64,000 bases of DNA from Micrococcales bacterium KH10 (GCA_900188465.1 FZPE01000001.1:434001-498000); one strand, 5' to 3'; counted from the first letter of the stretch, positions 48,547-59,282 are shown. The notes: a model not told the origin generated them from the sequence alone. Made by a program: numbers and translations.

Positions 48547-50186
48547 GTTCTAAGCCTGCCATATCGCCATCGCAGCAGTGGCATCAGTTCGACCCGCAAA
48601 TAAGAAACCGCACCAGGCATCGAGACAATCAGAATGACACTGGCCGTCATTACGCCGGCCATGAATCCGAGTCCCACCATGCCTTCTGGCCAAGCGATCT
48701 GAGCGCCCGGAGCCGATGCACAACAACGAGCCACCACAGCGATCCACCAAGCAGGGACCTGGGCGATCCAGGCAACCGCCTGAGCAATCGGCGCAGCAGG
48801 AACAGCAAGCACCGCGACGAGCGCACTGAGCACCGTCATCACCGCGCCGACCGGTGCGACAAGCAGGTTGGCAGCGACACTCCACGTCAACATATGGGGC
48901 GCAATCAAGATCAATACCGGCGCACACAGCACATGTGCCGCGCAAGCAATGGCAACCTGTAAACGCAGCGAGCGAGGCCAGCGTTGCGGCAACTTGTCCT
49001 CAATGATCGGAGCTATAAACACCAGTCCCACCGTGGCCGCCACCGACAGCGCGAATCCGATATTGACTGCCAGATAAGGATCAACGACTATCAACACCGC
49101 GATACCAACGGCCAAGGCTGGAAGCGGGCTGGAACGACGGCCCGCAAGAACACCCATGACGGACACAGCCGCCATCGCAGCCGCTCTCATCACCGATGGT
49201 TCTGGGCGTACGAGCACCACCATGGCGGCCAAGGCTACCGCCACCAGCACCGCACGTGGTCTCGCGTTCAATCGGCATGCCCCGAGGACGAACCACAGAG
49301 CAGCGGTCAAAATAGCGAAATGTGCCCCCGAAACTGCCGTCAAGTGGGTCAATCCAGCGATCTTCATCTGGTCCGATAGCTCATCCGACATCTGTGAGGT
49401 ATCCCCAATCGCCACACCGGGCACAAGCACCTGCGCAGGCTCGGATAAGTTCTCGACAGCCCGGTGTGTCGCCTCACGTACGGAATCCGACCAGCGAGAC
49501 CAGGCAGGTGCTGGCGAAACCTCAGTCACAGCGGTGGCCCGCAAGATCAATTCACCGCCGCCGATACCGCCGCGCGTTAGTGATCCCTCTATCACTACCC
49601 AGCTCATCCAGACCGGTGGCGAGCCACGTGCAAAAACTGTCACCGGGGTCGCCGAACGCAGGTCGATCTCTGGATCCTGCCACTGGTGGATGGCGAGGTC
49701 TGACCACCATGACGGCCGCGCACCGTCTTGATCGCCGTAGGGCTTGGGCTGTGAGACGACGCGGGCCTTCACGGTGATGGGTTGGCTCTGCTTGGCAGTT
49801 GCCGAGTCAGTGCCAATAGCGCGAGTGAGGTCCTTGCTGGCGCCGCGAAACAGTGAGTCGATTGCAGGATCGTTATGCCAGAGCCAAGTCAGGCATACCA
49901 AGAGAACCGCGAGAAAACAGACAACGAGTTGCCCGGCGACATCCAGACGTGGTCGCGTACGCGGTGGCGACCACATGCTTGGCGATGGCCGTGATCGCCG
50001 TCGAACAGGACGGGGTCTTCTCCTGCAGTATCGTTGCCATCTGATGTAGCCCAGCAGAGCCATAGCGATCACGCCGAGCAGCACGAAGATCACGGTCGGT
50101 GACGGACGCTGAAACAACAGCAATAGCGTCGCACCCCAGACCGTCACAGCCAACGGCACCAGCCTTGCGTCATGCCAACGGTGCAT
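48522..50186 (-). CDS. comEC: ComEC/Rec2 family membrane protein without a beta-lactamase domain
   Basis: A 554-residue polytopic protein related to the DNA-uptake channel ComEC. The N-terminal DUF4131-like region (about residues 1-230, two span groups and a soluble OB-like domain) is followed by the Competence domain with VSGAHFAILTAALWF, VRPEPSVMRAAAMAAVSV and PLPALAVGIAVLI. The C-terminal metallo-beta-lactamase-like domain of full-length ComEC is absent; the protein ends in a basic tail after the last spans. Shorter forms of about 500-550 residues are known from mycobacteria. It pairs with comEA just upstream. Confidence 0.88.
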   Translation of the reverse strand: MHRWHDARLVPLAVTVWGATLLLLFQRPSPTVIFVLLGVIAMALLGYIRWQRYCRRRPRPVRRRSRPSPSMWSPPRTRPRLDVAGQLVVCFLAVLLVCLTWLWHNDPAIDSLFRGASKDLTRAIGTDSATAKQSQPITVKARVVSQPKPYGDQDGARPSWWSDLAIHQWQDPEIDLRSATPVTVFARGSPPVWMSWVVIEGSLTRGGIGGGELILRATAVTEVSPAPAWSRWSDSVREATHRAVENLSEPAQVLVPGVAIGDTSQMSDELSDQMKIAGLTHLTAVSGAHFAILTAALWFVLGACRLNARPRAVLVAVALAAMVVLVRPEPSVMRAAAMAAVSVMGVLAGRRSSPLPALAVGIAVLIVVDPYLAVNIGFALSVAATVGLVFIAPIIEDKLPQRWPRSLRLQVAIACAAHVLCAPVLILIAPHMLTWSVAANLLVAPVGAVMTVLSALVAVLAVPAAPIAQAVAWIAQVPAWWIAVVARCCASAPGAQIAWPEGMVGLGFMAGVMTASVILIVSMPGAVSYLRVELMPLLRWRYGRLRTWLHPNNR

Positions 50187-50213
50187 GATGATCCCCGCCG
50201 CTAACTCCCACCA

Positions 50214-51161
50214 CTAGCAACTGACCAGGTCAGCCAGCGCCGCATACCGCGCGGTACCGATACCGGGCACACTCAGTAGTTGCTCAGGGTTGGTGCAGCC
50301 TCCGGCCCTTTGGCGCCACGAGACGATCTGCCCAGCCAATGCCGGACCGATTCCGGGCAACTGTTGAAGCTGTTCCTCAGTCGCAGCGTTGATGTCGACA
50401 CGTCCGGTTCCCGTCCCGACCGGATCTGCACTGTCGCTGGCGTCAGGACCGGACGAACTGTTGTCACCGACACCAGTGGTCGTCGAGTTCGACGCCCCGC
50501 CTGATGACGAATGCGTCGATTGCGTACCGCTTCCCTTCTTCGGCACATAGATCTGCTGACCATCGGCGACGAGTTCCGCCAGGTTAATCGCGCCTGCGGC
50601 GGCGTTCTTCCGCAGGCCTCCTGCTGCGTTGATCGCGTCGGCCCACCGCCCGCCAGCCGCAATGTAGACCAGCCCAGGGCGGCGTACCTGACCCACCACA
50701 TGGACGGCGATCGTTCCGTTCTGTGCCGGGATAGCAGAGGTGCTGTCCATCGCAGAGTCCGCATCAGGTGCGGCAGTGCCCTCAGAGGGTGCAGGCGTGC
50801 CGTTCAGGTCGGCATTGTGCGCCGCGAAATCACCGTCGAGTTGTTCGAGGTCCGCCAGGGTGTTCTCATCCGAGGCATCGCTGACGGGACGATTCGCCCA
50901 CCACGCCATGGCTACCGCGATGAGAATGATGAGTGCCACAGCCACCACGGCCGAGCGCCCCAGCGACCAACGTGAGCTCAGTGACCTCGGATCGACTGGC
51001 CAATCGTCCTCGGATGCTTCAAAAGTCGTTGTATGACGCGGCACAGCCTCGTCATCCATGCCGTCAAAGAAGGTGCCGATTGAGTCCGAAGATGACTGAT
51101 CAAGGTGATCAGTTGGGCCGTGGTCGGTTGCGTCGCCGTGATATTGCCGGAGTTTGTCCAT
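50214..51161 (-). CDS. comEA: ComEA-like DNA-binding membrane protein
   Basis: A 315-residue bitopic protein. A cytoplasmic N-terminus of about 75 residues precedes one membrane span (AVVAVALIILIAVAMAWW); then come an extracytoplasmic linker, an SLBB domain (VHVVGQVRRPGLVYI, ADAINAAGGLRK) and a C-terminal helix-hairpin-helix pair (DINAATEEQLQQLPGIGPALA, LLSVPGIGTARY). It binds double-stranded DNA at the cell surface for uptake through ComEC. Competence in this organism is not shown by these two genes alone. Confidence 0.92.
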   Translation of the reverse strand: MDKLRQYHGDATDHGPTDHLDQSSSDSIGTFFDGMDDEAVPRHTTTFEASEDDWPVDPRSLSSRWSLGRSAVVAVALIILIAVAMAWWANRPVSDASDENTLADLEQLDGDFAAHNADLNGTPAPSEGTAAPDADSAMDSTSAIPAQNGTIAVHVVGQVRRPGLVYIAAGGRWADAINAAGGLRKNAAAGAINLAELVADGQQIYVPKKGSGTQSTHSSSGGASNSTTTGVGDNSSSGPDASDSADPVGTGTGRVDINAATEEQLQQLPGIGPALAGQIVSWRQRAGGCTNPEQLLSVPGIGTARYAALADLVSC

Positions 51162-51222
51162 GTAGGCGACGTTATTGATCGGAAGTCGCCCATGACCTGC
51201 CTAGAGCACAGATGTGGATAAC

Positions 51223-52131
51223 TTAACGCCCGCCAGTGCGAGCCACCGTGCCGCCACCATGGTCAACTGCCACCACAGCCACCATTCCCGGCCCCACGTG
51301 GGCACCCAGGACGCATCCAGCGCCCAAGACAGTGGGCAGCAGACCAGTTCGTTCATGAACCAGATTTGCAAGCGCATCGCCTGCAGCCTGGTCACCAAGA
51401 TGGTGTACGAAAAGTTCCGGGTCGGCCGCCTGGTCCAGGAATTCCGCGGCGTTCGTCAGTATTCGGCGCAGCGCGGCGGTACGGGTACGCGCGACGTGCT
51501 CCAGTTCCACTTTCCCGGCTGAAACTGTCAAGATGGGCCGTACGCCTAGGACCGTCCCCACAGTCGCGGCGGTGCGTGACAGCCGACCGCCGCGACGTAA
51601 ATGCTCGAGAGATTCGACTACGAACCACGTCCTCGACTGGCTCGCCGCGGCCATGGCGACCTGGGTCACCTCACGTGCCGATAGTCCTTCACCGGAGGCG
51701 TCCAGGGCATCGCATACCGCCGCTCCGAGCGCCGCACCGGTGGTGCGTGAATCGACCACCTGCACCGATATCCCCACCTCTAAGGCCGCCAGCGCGGCAG
51801 CATGCACCGTACCCGACAGTTCCCCAGAGATATGCAGCGACACCGCGGCAGAAAATCCCTGATCCGCCGCCCATCGATAGGCCGCCACAAAGTCAGGGAC
51901 CGGAGGCTGAGAGGTGGTCGCCACCGCGCCCTCGCCCAGAGCCGTAGCCAGTTCAACCTCGGTGAGATCCTCGCCGTCACGGTAGGTGCACTCGTCCACA
52001 ATGACGCGTAACGGCACAATCCGAAGTGCAGGATGGGATCGCACGGCAGCAGGCAACGCAGCGGTCGAGTCGGTGACAATACACACCGACCCGACCTGCG
52101 AGGTTCCTCGGCCGCTCACGGTCGACGCCAT
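51223..52131 (-). CDS. DegV family fatty acid-binding protein
   Basis: A 302-residue DegV protein, which binds a fatty acid and, as FakB, presents it to the kinase FakA. The N-terminal VCIVTDSTAALP, then TSQPPVPDF and LHISGELSGTVHAA follow the family pattern; the middle SLEHLRRGGRLSRTAA is also typical. The ATG at 52131 with AAGGG upstream is chosen; a frame extension to 52236 overlaps leuS. It lies 22 bases after leuS. No fakA-like gene is in the window. Confidence 0.92.
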   Translation of the reverse strand: MASTVSGRGTSQVGSVCIVTDSTAALPAAVRSHPALRIVPLRVIVDECTYRDGEDLTEVELATALGEGAVATTSQPPVPDFVAAYRWAADQGFSAAVSLHISGELSGTVHAAALAALEVGISVQVVDSRTTGAALGAAVCDALDASGEGLSAREVTQVAMAAASQSRTWFVVESLEHLRRGGRLSRTAATVGTVLGVRPILTVSAGKVELEHVARTRTAALRRILTNAAEFLDQAADPELFVHHLGDQAAGDALANLVHERTGLLPTVLGAGCVLGAHVGPGMVAVVAVDHGGGTVARTGGR

Positions 52132-52153
52132 CAGCCCTTGGCGAGCATCGCCG

Positions 52154-55090
52154 TCAGCCAGCAACCACGTTGACGAGTTTGGGTGCCCGTACGATGATTT
52201 TGCGCACCGGAGCATCGCCCAAGGCGCGCTGCACACCTGGGTCGGCCAGGGCTAGTTCGGTCAGTTCCTCATCGGTGGCGGAAGGCGAGACTTCCGCGCG
52301 GCCGCGCACCTTGCCTTGCACCTGGAAGATACAGGTGACAGCGTCCTCGACCAGTTCCGCCTCGTCATAACCAGGGAACGGCTCGTGCGCCAAGGACCCG
52401 TCGTGTCCCAGACGTTCCCACAACTCCTCGGCGACATGCGGCGCGAAGGGCGAAACCATCAGCACCAGTGGCTCGGCGGCCTCACGCGGCACCCGATCCA
52501 GCGATGTCAGGTGGTTGTTCAGCGCGATCAACCGGGCAATAGCCGTGTTGGGGCGCATAGCCTCCATCTCGACAGTGACGTCCGCAATGGTCCGGTGCAG
52601 CAGTTTGCGGGTTTTCGCGTCAGCGGGCTCGTCCGTAATGACGAGTTCTCCGGTGGTCTCGTCCACAATATTGCGCCACAGCCGCTGCAAGAAGCGTTGT
52701 GAGCCGACAACGGCACGAGTCTCCCACGGGCGGGACAGATCCAGCGGCCCCATGGACATCTCGTACAACCGGAAGGTGTCCGCACCGTACGAGTCGTACA
52801 TATCGTCCGGGGTGACCACGTTCTTCAGTGATTTGCCCATCTTGCCGTATTCGCGGTTGACCTCTTGGCCTTGCCAGACGTAGGTGACCGAACCGTCTGC
52901 GGCAGTGATTTCCTCCACCTCGTCGGCAGGAACGTAGGCACCGCGGTCGTCGGTGTAAGCGTAGGCCTGGATGTACCCCTGGTTGAACAGTTTGTGGAAC
53001 GGCTCGCGCGAGGAAACGTGACCCAAATCGTAGAGCACCTTGTGCCAGAACCGGGCGTACAACAGGTGCAGCACAGCATGTTCCACACCGCCGACGTACA
53101 GGTCGACTCCCCCGGCGACGCCGGCAGTGTCATTATGCTTCGGTCCCATCCAGTAGCGTTCCAGTTCCTCGGAGACCGCGGCGTCGCCGTTCTTCGGGTC
53201 GAGGTAACGCAGGTAGTACCAGCACGAGCCCGCCCAGTTCGGCATGGTGTTGGTGTCACGGCGGTAGACGCGCGGCCCATCGCCCAGGTCGAGTGTGACG
53301 TTGACCCAGTCCTCGTTGCGTCCCAGCGGCGGCTCTGGCGCCGAGTCCACATCGTCTGGTTCGAAGGTGCGCGGCGAATAGTCCGGCACATCGGGCAGAT
53401 CGACGGGCAGCGCCGATTCGGGCAGCGCGATGGGCATATCGGTCTCGTCGTACACAATGGGGAACGGCTCGCCCCAGTACCGTTGGCGGCTGAACAGCCA
53501 GTCGCGCAACCGGTAACTGATGGTCCGGGTTCCCAGACCTTGTTCTTCCAGCCAGTCGTTCATAGCTGACTTCGCGGCGACCACGTCCATACCGTTCAGG
53601 TCCAGCGTGTCCGAGGCCGAGTTGATGACAAGTCCATCGCCGGTCCAGGCTCCGCCTTCGAAACCTTCCGGCGGAGCAACCGTGTAGATCACCGGCAGTT
53701 CGAACTGCGTCGCAAACTCGTAGTCGCGGGTGTCGCCCCCAGGCACCGCCATAATCGCACCGGTACCGTAACCCATCAGCACGTAGTCCGCGGTGAACAC
53801 CGGGATCTGGCGGCCATCGACCGGGTTGTTCGCCAGGTAACCGGTGAAGACGCCGGTTTTCTTGCCCGCATCAGCCTGGCGCTCGACCGAAGTCTTGGCG
53901 GCGGCATCCCGTTGGTACTGTCGCACCGCCTCACCTGGTGTCTCATAGCCACCCGTCCAGGCATCACGGGTACCGTCGGGCCAGACGTCAGGAACCTGCT
54001 CCAGCAGCGGATGCTCTGGCGAGACCACCATGAACGTCGCACCGAATAACGTGTCGGGACGAGTGGTGAAGACTGTGAGCTGGTCGCCCGAACCTGCGAT
54101 GGTGAAGGCGACCTCAGCACCTTCGGAGCGACCGATCCAGTGCCGCTGCATGGACACGACCTTGTCCGGCCAGTCGATCAGGTCGAGGTCATCGGCCAAC
54201 CGGTCAGCGTAGGCGGTGATCCGCATATTCCACTGTCGCAGTGACTTGGTGAACACCGGGAAGTTGCCGCGTTCGGATTTGCCGTCGGCGGTGACCTCCT
54301 CGTTGGCCAGCACGGTTCCCAATCCGGGACACCAGTTGACCGGTGATTCGGAGGTGTAGGCCAGCCGGTAGGAGTCAATAATTTGACGACGAGTGCTCGG
54401 CGACAGGTCGGCCCATTGGCTTTCCGCAGTGACCCCTGGCACGTCTTGCGGCAGTGTGCGCTCGCCGGAGGCGAACTCGTCGATCAATTCTGAGATGGGA
54501 CGAGCCTTGCCCACTCCGCCGTCGGGACGAGTTGCTTCCGGGTCGTACCAGGCATTGAAGATCTGCAAGAAGATCCACTGGGTCCAGCGCACGTAGTCCG
54601 AATCGGTGGTCGCGAAAGAACGCCGCGGATCATGCGCCAGACCGAGACGGCGCAGTTGGCGACGCATGTTGGCGATGTTGGCCTCAGTTGTGATGCGCGG
54701 GTGTTGACCTGTTTGCACCGCGTACTGTTCGGCTGGCAGGCCAAAGGCGTCGTAGCCGAGAGCGTGCAGCACGTTGTCACCGCGCATGCGGCGGAATCGT
54801 CCTGTCACGTCGGTCGCGATGTAGCCCAGCGGGTGTCCCACGTGCAGGCCTGCGCCTGATGGATACGGGAACATGTCCATCACGAAGAATGGCTGCCGGT
54901 CTCCTGCTGGCTGACCGTTGCCGTCTGTGAGGGTCCCTCCGGTGGGGTCTGCAGCGTGGAATGTGCCGCGTTCCTCCCAGATGTCTTGCCATTTGAGTTC
55001 GATCTGCTCGGCCAGAGCAGGCGTGTAGCGCAGTACCGGCTCGTCTGGGGCGGAGGTTTGGGACGCTGTGGGTTGGTCTTGCGTAGTCAC
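52154..55090 (-). CDS. leuS: Leucyl-tRNA synthetase
   Basis: Class I synthetase charging tRNA-Leu. The 978-residue size matches the large actinobacterial form. HIGH corresponds to HVGH in [15 protein letters not shown] and KMSKS to KMGKSLKN; the editing domain carries [12 protein letters not shown] and the [15 protein letters not shown] motif. The C-terminal anticodon-binding and LeuRS-specific domains are complete. It starts at GTG with a 20-residue low-complexity N-terminal tail. No T-box is seen in the 41 bases before it. Confidence 0.97.
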   Translation of the reverse strand: MTTQDQPTASQTSAPDEPVLRYTPALAEQIELKWQDIWEERGTFHAADPTGGTLTDGNGQPAGDRQPFFVMDMFPYPSGAGLHVGHPLGYIATDVTGRFRRMRGDNVLHALGYDAFGLPAEQYAVQTGQHPRITTEANIANMRRQLRRLGLAHDPRRSFATTDSDYVRWTQWIFLQIFNAWYDPEATRPDGGVGKARPISELIDEFASGERTLPQDVPGVTAESQWADLSPSTRRQIIDSYRLAYTSESPVNWCPGLGTVLANEEVTADGKSERGNFPVFTKSLRQWNMRITAYADRLADDLDLIDWPDKVVSMQRHWIGRSEGAEVAFTIAGSGDQLTVFTTRPDTLFGATFMVVSPEHPLLEQVPDVWPDGTRDAWTGGYETPGEAVRQYQRDAAAKTSVERQADAGKKTGVFTGYLANNPVDGRQIPVFTADYVLMGYGTGAIMAVPGGDTRDYEFATQFELPVIYTVAPPEGFEGGAWTGDGLVINSASDTLDLNGMDVVAAKSAMNDWLEEQGLGTRTISYRLRDWLFSRQRYWGEPFPIVYDETDMPIALPESALPVDLPDVPDYSPRTFEPDDVDSAPEPPLGRNEDWVNVTLDLGDGPRVYRRDTNTMPNWAGSCWYYLRYLDPKNGDAAVSEELERYWMGPKHNDTAGVAGGVDLYVGGVEHAVLHLLYARFWHKVLYDLGHVSSREPFHKLFNQGYIQAYAYTDDRGAYVPADEVEEITAADGSVTYVWQGQEVNREYGKMGKSLKNVVTPDDMYDSYGADTFRLYEMSMGPLDLSRPWETRAVVGSQRFLQRLWRNIVDETTGELVITDEPADAKTRKLLHRTIADVTVEMEAMRPNTAIARLIALNNHLTSLDRVPREAAEPLVLMVSPFAPHVAEELWERLGHDGSLAHEPFPGYDEAELVEDAVTCIFQVQGKVRGRAEVSPSATDEELTELALADPGVQRALGDAPVRKIIVRAPKLVNVVAG

Positions 55091-55131
55091 ACGCGCAATC
55101 TTATCGCTTGGGCGGTGGTCTTATCGCGAGG

Positions 55132-55755
55132 CTAGTTCTGGAACTCGTAAACGATCAGATCCCATAGCGCGAGCACCGCCCATAGAACCACGATGACGTA
55201 ACTCACCACGATGAAGATGGAACGATTGTCGACGAAGATCGTCTTCAACCGGGCGCTCGCCCCCAACATGTCTCGATCGAATGCGAAGGCGATCATCAGG
55301 TACCACAACGGGATCATCATGGCCCACACCACAACGCAATACGGGCAGAGTCGCTCAAGGGTGTGCATCGAGGTGTACATCAAGAAGACGATCATGGACA
55401 TGGCCGCGGTGGTGACCGCAGTCAGCGCCCGCCAATACCATCGTGGGGGTTCCCAGCCGGTGGCCATAATCGCCCCGGTGACCATGACCACGGGGAACGC
55501 GCCCAGGCCGAGGAAGGGGTTGGGGAATCCGAAGATGCGTCCCTGCGCTGACCCCATGGCGGGGCCGCAATCCGCAAAAAGGCTCAGCGAGCAACTTGGT
55601 ACGTGATTGGGGTCCACCAAACTTAGGTAACGTTCAATCGACAGGGCTGCTGAAGCGAGGAACGCAACGGTGCCTAGCACCAACAGCCAGAATCCGACGC
55701 GGCGTAGGTTCAGGGCGAAACCGGTGACCTCGTTGTCAATCGTGTTCGTGCTCAT
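55132..55755 (-). CDS. Vitamin K epoxide reductase family protein (VKOR)
   Basis: A 207-residue membrane thiol oxidant. Five spans are predicted; the active-site CPYC (LERLCPYCVVVWAMM) lies in the fourth, and the loop cysteine pair is in CSLSLFADCGP. Actinobacterial VKORs reoxidise DsbA-like proteins for disulfide formation outside the membrane using quinone. No DsbA-like gene is adjacent. The ATG overlaps the stop of the MFS gene upstream (ATGA), implying co-expression. Confidence 0.92.
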   Translation of the reverse strand: MSTNTIDNEVTGFALNLRRVGFWLLVLGTVAFLASAALSIERYLSLVDPNHVPSCSLSLFADCGPAMGSAQGRIFGFPNPFLGLGAFPVVMVTGAIMATGWEPPRWYWRALTAVTTAAMSMIVFLMYTSMHTLERLCPYCVVVWAMMIPLWYLMIAFAFDRDMLGASARLKTIFVDNRSIFIVVSYVIVVLWAVLALWDLIVYEFQN

Positions 55756-56978
55756 GAAAACTCCACGGTTGGGGTAAGTGGTGCTTTAGTATCCGACAGT
55801 TGTCTGTGAGCCACCATACGTTGCACGACAAGCATCAATGCGAAGCCGATCATGGTCAAGATGACACCGAGCCATCCCAGCGCTGGGTAGTCAAACCCTC
55901 CGAGGAGGACGAGTCCGCCCAAGTAGGCGCCGTTGGCGTTTCCAAGGTTGAGTGCGGAGTGGCATAGTGACGCGCCCAGCGATGGCGCGTTGGGGCTCAG
56001 ATCCATCAGGGCCGCCTGAAGCGCCACACCAAGGGTTTGCGAGGCGAGTCCGACGAGGAACAGGCCAACGATCACGCCAGGCAGTGTGCCCATAGTCAGC
56101 GCAAAGATCGCTAGCGTTACTGCAGTGGCGACGAATCCGGCTCGAACGGTACCCCGCACGGAGCGGTCGGAGAGTTTGCCTCCGAGCAGTACCCCGCAGG
56201 TCATGCCGATGCCGAAGGCGGCAAGTGCGTAGGGGACGGTGAATTCGCTCGCGCCCACACCGCGCACCACGATGGGTTTGACGTAACTGTAGGCGGCGAA
56301 CATACCGCCGAATCCGATGGCCCCTGCGGCCATGGCGATCCAGAGCGGGCCGTTGCCCAGTGCTTTGAACTCACTGCGCGGGGAGGCACCCGTTTCGGCC
56401 GGCACCTTCGGGATGAATAACAACAGACCGGCGATAGTCACGACACCGAGCAGTCCCATCAGGCGGAAGGCCCACTGCCAGCCGAGACTGTCGCCAATCA
56501 GCGATGACAGCGGCACTCCAACGATGTTGGCAACTGTCAGACCCGCCATCATCATTGAGACTGCGAAGCCGCGACGAGCTCGTCCTACGACTGCGGTTCC
56601 AACCACAGCGCCAACACCGAAGAACACGCCGTGAGCCAATCCGGTCATCAATCGGCCCGTCACCAGCAGCGGCAAAGACGGTGCGACAGACGAAATCAGG
56701 TTGCCCACGGTGTACAGCGTCATCAAGAAGATGAGCAGCCGCTTGCGGGGCATTCTCGCGCAGCTGACCGTCAGAATCGGACCACCTATGACAACGCCTA
56801 ATGCGTAGGCGGTGATGGTGTGACCTGCCGTGGGGTCGTCAACGCTGAAAGCGTCGGCGATATTGGTCAGCACGCCCATGGTGGCGAACTCGGTGGTGCC
56901 GATGGTGAAGCCACCGATTGCGAGCGCCAACAGCGCTAAAGCGGGGTGGAGACGACGGTCGGTTGGTACATCAGTCAT
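55752..56978 (-). CDS. MFS transporter (AraJ/CmlA-like drug exporter family)
   Basis: A 408-residue transporter with twelve predicted spans. The first carries LALAIGGFTIGTTEFATMGVL, a hallmark of the DHA12/AraJ-type exporters, and the loop 2-3 motif appears as ARMPRKRLLIF. The central loop is short and basic. Substrate unknown; drug or sugar export is typical for the group. It starts at ATG and overlaps the VKOR gene. Confidence 0.9.
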   Translation of the reverse strand: MTDVPTDRRLHPALALLALAIGGFTIGTTEFATMGVLTNIADAFSVDDPTAGHTITAYALGVVIGGPILTVSCARMPRKRLLIFLMTLYTVGNLISSVAPSLPLLVTGRLMTGLAHGVFFGVGAVVGTAVVGRARRGFAVSMMMAGLTVANIVGVPLSSLIGDSLGWQWAFRLMGLLGVVTIAGLLLFIPKVPAETGASPRSEFKALGNGPLWIAMAAGAIGFGGMFAAYSYVKPIVVRGVGASEFTVPYALAAFGIGMTCGVLLGGKLSDRSVRGTVRAGFVATAVTLAIFALTMGTLPGVIVGLFLVGLASQTLGVALQAALMDLSPNAPSLGASLCHSALNLGNANGAYLGGLVLLGGFDYPALGWLGVILTMIGFALMLVVQRMVAHRQLSDTKAPLTPTVEFS

Positions 56979-57038
56979 GAACGCATCACGCCACTCAGAG
57001 TACTACTGCGGCCGGGTCGAAAGTCCTGTGTGGCAGGG

Positions 57039-58754
57039 TTACTCCTGGTCTGGCGCGGGTGCGATGTCGTCGGGTGGAGCGGCAGGGTCGGCGGCGTTGG
57101 TGTCCTCTGGAAGAGTGTCCTGAGAATCAGCATCCTGCGAAGCGTCAGGAGTCGTGGGCGTCACTGGACCGAGCGGTGGCACATCGGTGACGTCTGTTTC
57201 GTATTGTTCTGCTTGCCGCACCTGCGCGATTGGGTACTCGTACGCGGGACTGACTAGCACAGCGGTGCTTGGCTTGACTGAAACCAGCCGATAATCAACG
57301 ATGCGGCGCGTTTCTGGATCGAAACGCAACACGGTCATCTCCGCAGTGCCGCGCAGCGGCCCCACCGTTGGCTGCCCGGACACGGCACCGGCAGTGGAGG
57401 CGTTGACGTATTGCACTCCACCGCCGAAGACAGCGGGGCCAATGCGGCGATGGGTATGACCTGAGATGGTGTAGGCGGCACACGAGTCCTGCAATGCCCG
57501 TTCAATGACGTACGGCGTGTGGATAAGCACGAGGTCAGGGTCGTCTTCGCAGGCGGTCTCGGACATACGAGCGGAGAACTCGTCCCCGCTCTCCTCGGAG
57601 GCCAATACGGAGCCGGAGCCGATCCTTGTCTCATATGGGTCGAGGTCACCCAAGATGCGCACGCCCGCAACTTCAACGGTGCTGCCGCGCAACACCACAG
57701 CACCCGCGTTTTCGAACTGGTCTGATGTCAAGGCCGAATCGTGGTTGCCGCCTACGAAAACCATAGTGGCGCCATCAGGGGTGGCGTGCACGACGGAGTC
57801 GACGCAGGTTTGTTCGACCGCAGTGCCGTTGATCGTGGCATCGCCCGCATGAAGGACGAGTTGTGCTCCGGCTCGTTCCGCGAGGGTTGTGACCAGCGGT
57901 GACACTGAGAAATTACAGTGCAGATCAGCTATCACAACCATGGTGATCAGGTCGGTATCCGGTTCGGGTATGCGGCCTGACCAGGTGGTTTCGAAGGCGA
58001 TCCGGGCATCCCACGCGCTGGCGAGATTGGCGTTAGCCACTTCGTAGAACCGCTCGTTGTCGCGGTAGACATCCATAAGCTGCACGCCATAGGTCTCAAG
58101 CAGCCCGCCGAGGCGGCCGGTGACCCTGGTCCCTTCGAGAGGAGTGCCGGTAAATACTTCAGCACCCGCAACGTGCCGGTTTCGCTGGGTATCGAGCGCA
58201 GTTGCGGTAACCATCACTGCGAGCATGATTACGCTGACAGCCGTGATCCAAGGGCTGTAGTGCAGCAGCCATCGTGTCACGTAGCCACCACGGGTCCGGC
58301 CCGTTGCACCCGCAAGCACCAGGACGAACACTCCAAGCAGGAAGATGTCTCGCAATACGGTCGCTCCGATGTCTTTGACCAGACCGGAGGCGACAGTGGT
58401 GAAGGTATCGCTAGGGCTGGCGAAGAAACGCAGATATTGATTCAGGTCTGCCGAGAGGTTGTCGATGGTGCCATCGACTTCAACCTGGGTGAAATCATCG
58501 GGGATCTCGTGAACGGTGACGTCGATTCCCAGCGGCACCGGGATCTCCAGATCACGCACAATGGTGCCGAACGGTCCAAGATCAATGGTGAGCTGTCCCG
58601 TTGTCGTGACTTCGTATGTGGCCATGTGCGGGCCGAAGGGCGCGGTGATGCTGGCTGTCGCCACCGCATGCGCTGTACATGCAATGAACACGATCCCCGC
58701 GAGCAGTAACGCACGCCACCAGGGCAATCTGAACCAACTGCGTATGAACGTCAC
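57039..58754 (-). CDS. Membrane-anchored metallophosphoesterase
   Basis: A 571-residue protein. A first span lies at residues about 12-35 (ALLLAGIVFIACTAHAVA); an extracytoplasmic beta-rich domain follows, then two spans near 165-225. The calcineurin-like phosphoesterase domain then shows VIADLHCNF, LHAGDATING, GGNHDS and SGHTHRR, so the dimetal site is complete. The C-terminus is a low-complexity Pro/Asp/Ala tail. Start is uncertain: GTG 58754 with AGGA just upstream is chosen, with ATG 58814 as alternative. The substrate is unknown. It is divergent from the MmcQ/YjbR gene. Confidence 0.82.
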   Translation of the reverse strand: MTFIRSWFRLPWWRALLLAGIVFIACTAHAVATASITAPFGPHMATYEVTTTGQLTIDLGPFGTIVRDLEIPVPLGIDVTVHEIPDDFTQVEVDGTIDNLSADLNQYLRFFASPSDTFTTVASGLVKDIGATVLRDIFLLGVFVLVLAGATGRTRGGYVTRWLLHYSPWITAVSVIMLAVMVTATALDTQRNRHVAGAEVFTGTPLEGTRVTGRLGGLLETYGVQLMDVYRDNERFYEVANANLASAWDARIAFETTWSGRIPEPDTDLITMVVIADLHCNFSVSPLVTTLAERAGAQLVLHAGDATINGTAVEQTCVDSVVHATPDGATMVFVGGNHDSALTSDQFENAGAVVLRGSTVEVAGVRILGDLDPYETRIGSGSVLASEESGDEFSARMSETACEDDPDLVLIHTPYVIERALQDSCAAYTISGHTHRRIGPAVFGGGVQYVNASTAGAVSGQPTVGPLRGTAEMTVLRFDPETRRIVDYRLVSVKPSTAVLVSPAYEYPIAQVRQAEQYETDVTDVPPLGPVTPTTPDASQDADSQDTLPEDTNAADPAAPPDDIAPAPDQE

Positions 58755-58858
58755 CGTCCTATCTTTGCAAATCTGATAAGCGATGCACTCGCTACGCTCT
58801 GGCTGCCACCGCATTACGATCGATTCAGCCGCTGTGGTGTTCAAATAAGGGGAACGGT

Positions 58859-59239
58859 ATGGATGGCCGCCGACTACACGAGTCTGCGGAAGCACGGGCA
58901 GAGCAGATGCCTGGCGCCGTGCTCACCCACCCGTTTGGTCCCGAGGCCGCGGTGTACAAGGTTCAGGGAAAGATATTCATGCTCCTCCTGGACGTGCGTG
59001 ACGAACCGATCGTGAACCTCAAAGTCACGCCTGAGGACGGCCTGGCACTGCGCACGGAGTACGACGAGATTAAACCCGCCTGGCACATGAACAAGAGGCA
59101 CTGGATCAGTGTGCATCCCGGGGACGGCATCGACCAGGCGCTTCTTGAAGAGTTGGTGACCGAGTCGTATCTGCTCGTGGTGGAGAAGCTGCCACGAGCG
59201 AAGCGTCCGGTGAATCCTGACACGTTTGGTCGCGGCTAG
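58859..59239 (+). CDS. MmcQ/YjbR family protein
   Basis: A 126-residue protein of the CyaY-like fold MmcQ/YjbR family. GPEAAVYKVQGKIFMLL, VNLKVTPEDGLALR, HMNKRHWISV and the C-terminal ESYLLVVEKLPR follow the family pattern. Members have a double-wing DNA-binding-like fold, but their cellular role is not settled. It starts at ATG 58859 with AGGGGAA about ten bases upstream. It is a single gene, divergent from the phosphoesterase. Confidence 0.88.
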   Translation: MDGRRLHESAEARAEQMPGAVLTHPFGPEAAVYKVQGKIFMLLLDVRDEPIVNLKVTPEDGLALRTEYDEIKPAWHMNKRHWISVHPGDGIDQALLEELVTESYLLVVEKLPRAKRPVNPDTFGRG

Positions 59240-59282
59240 CCAGACTACCCAAAGCACCGATTGAGCCTCCAAGGGCATCCGA

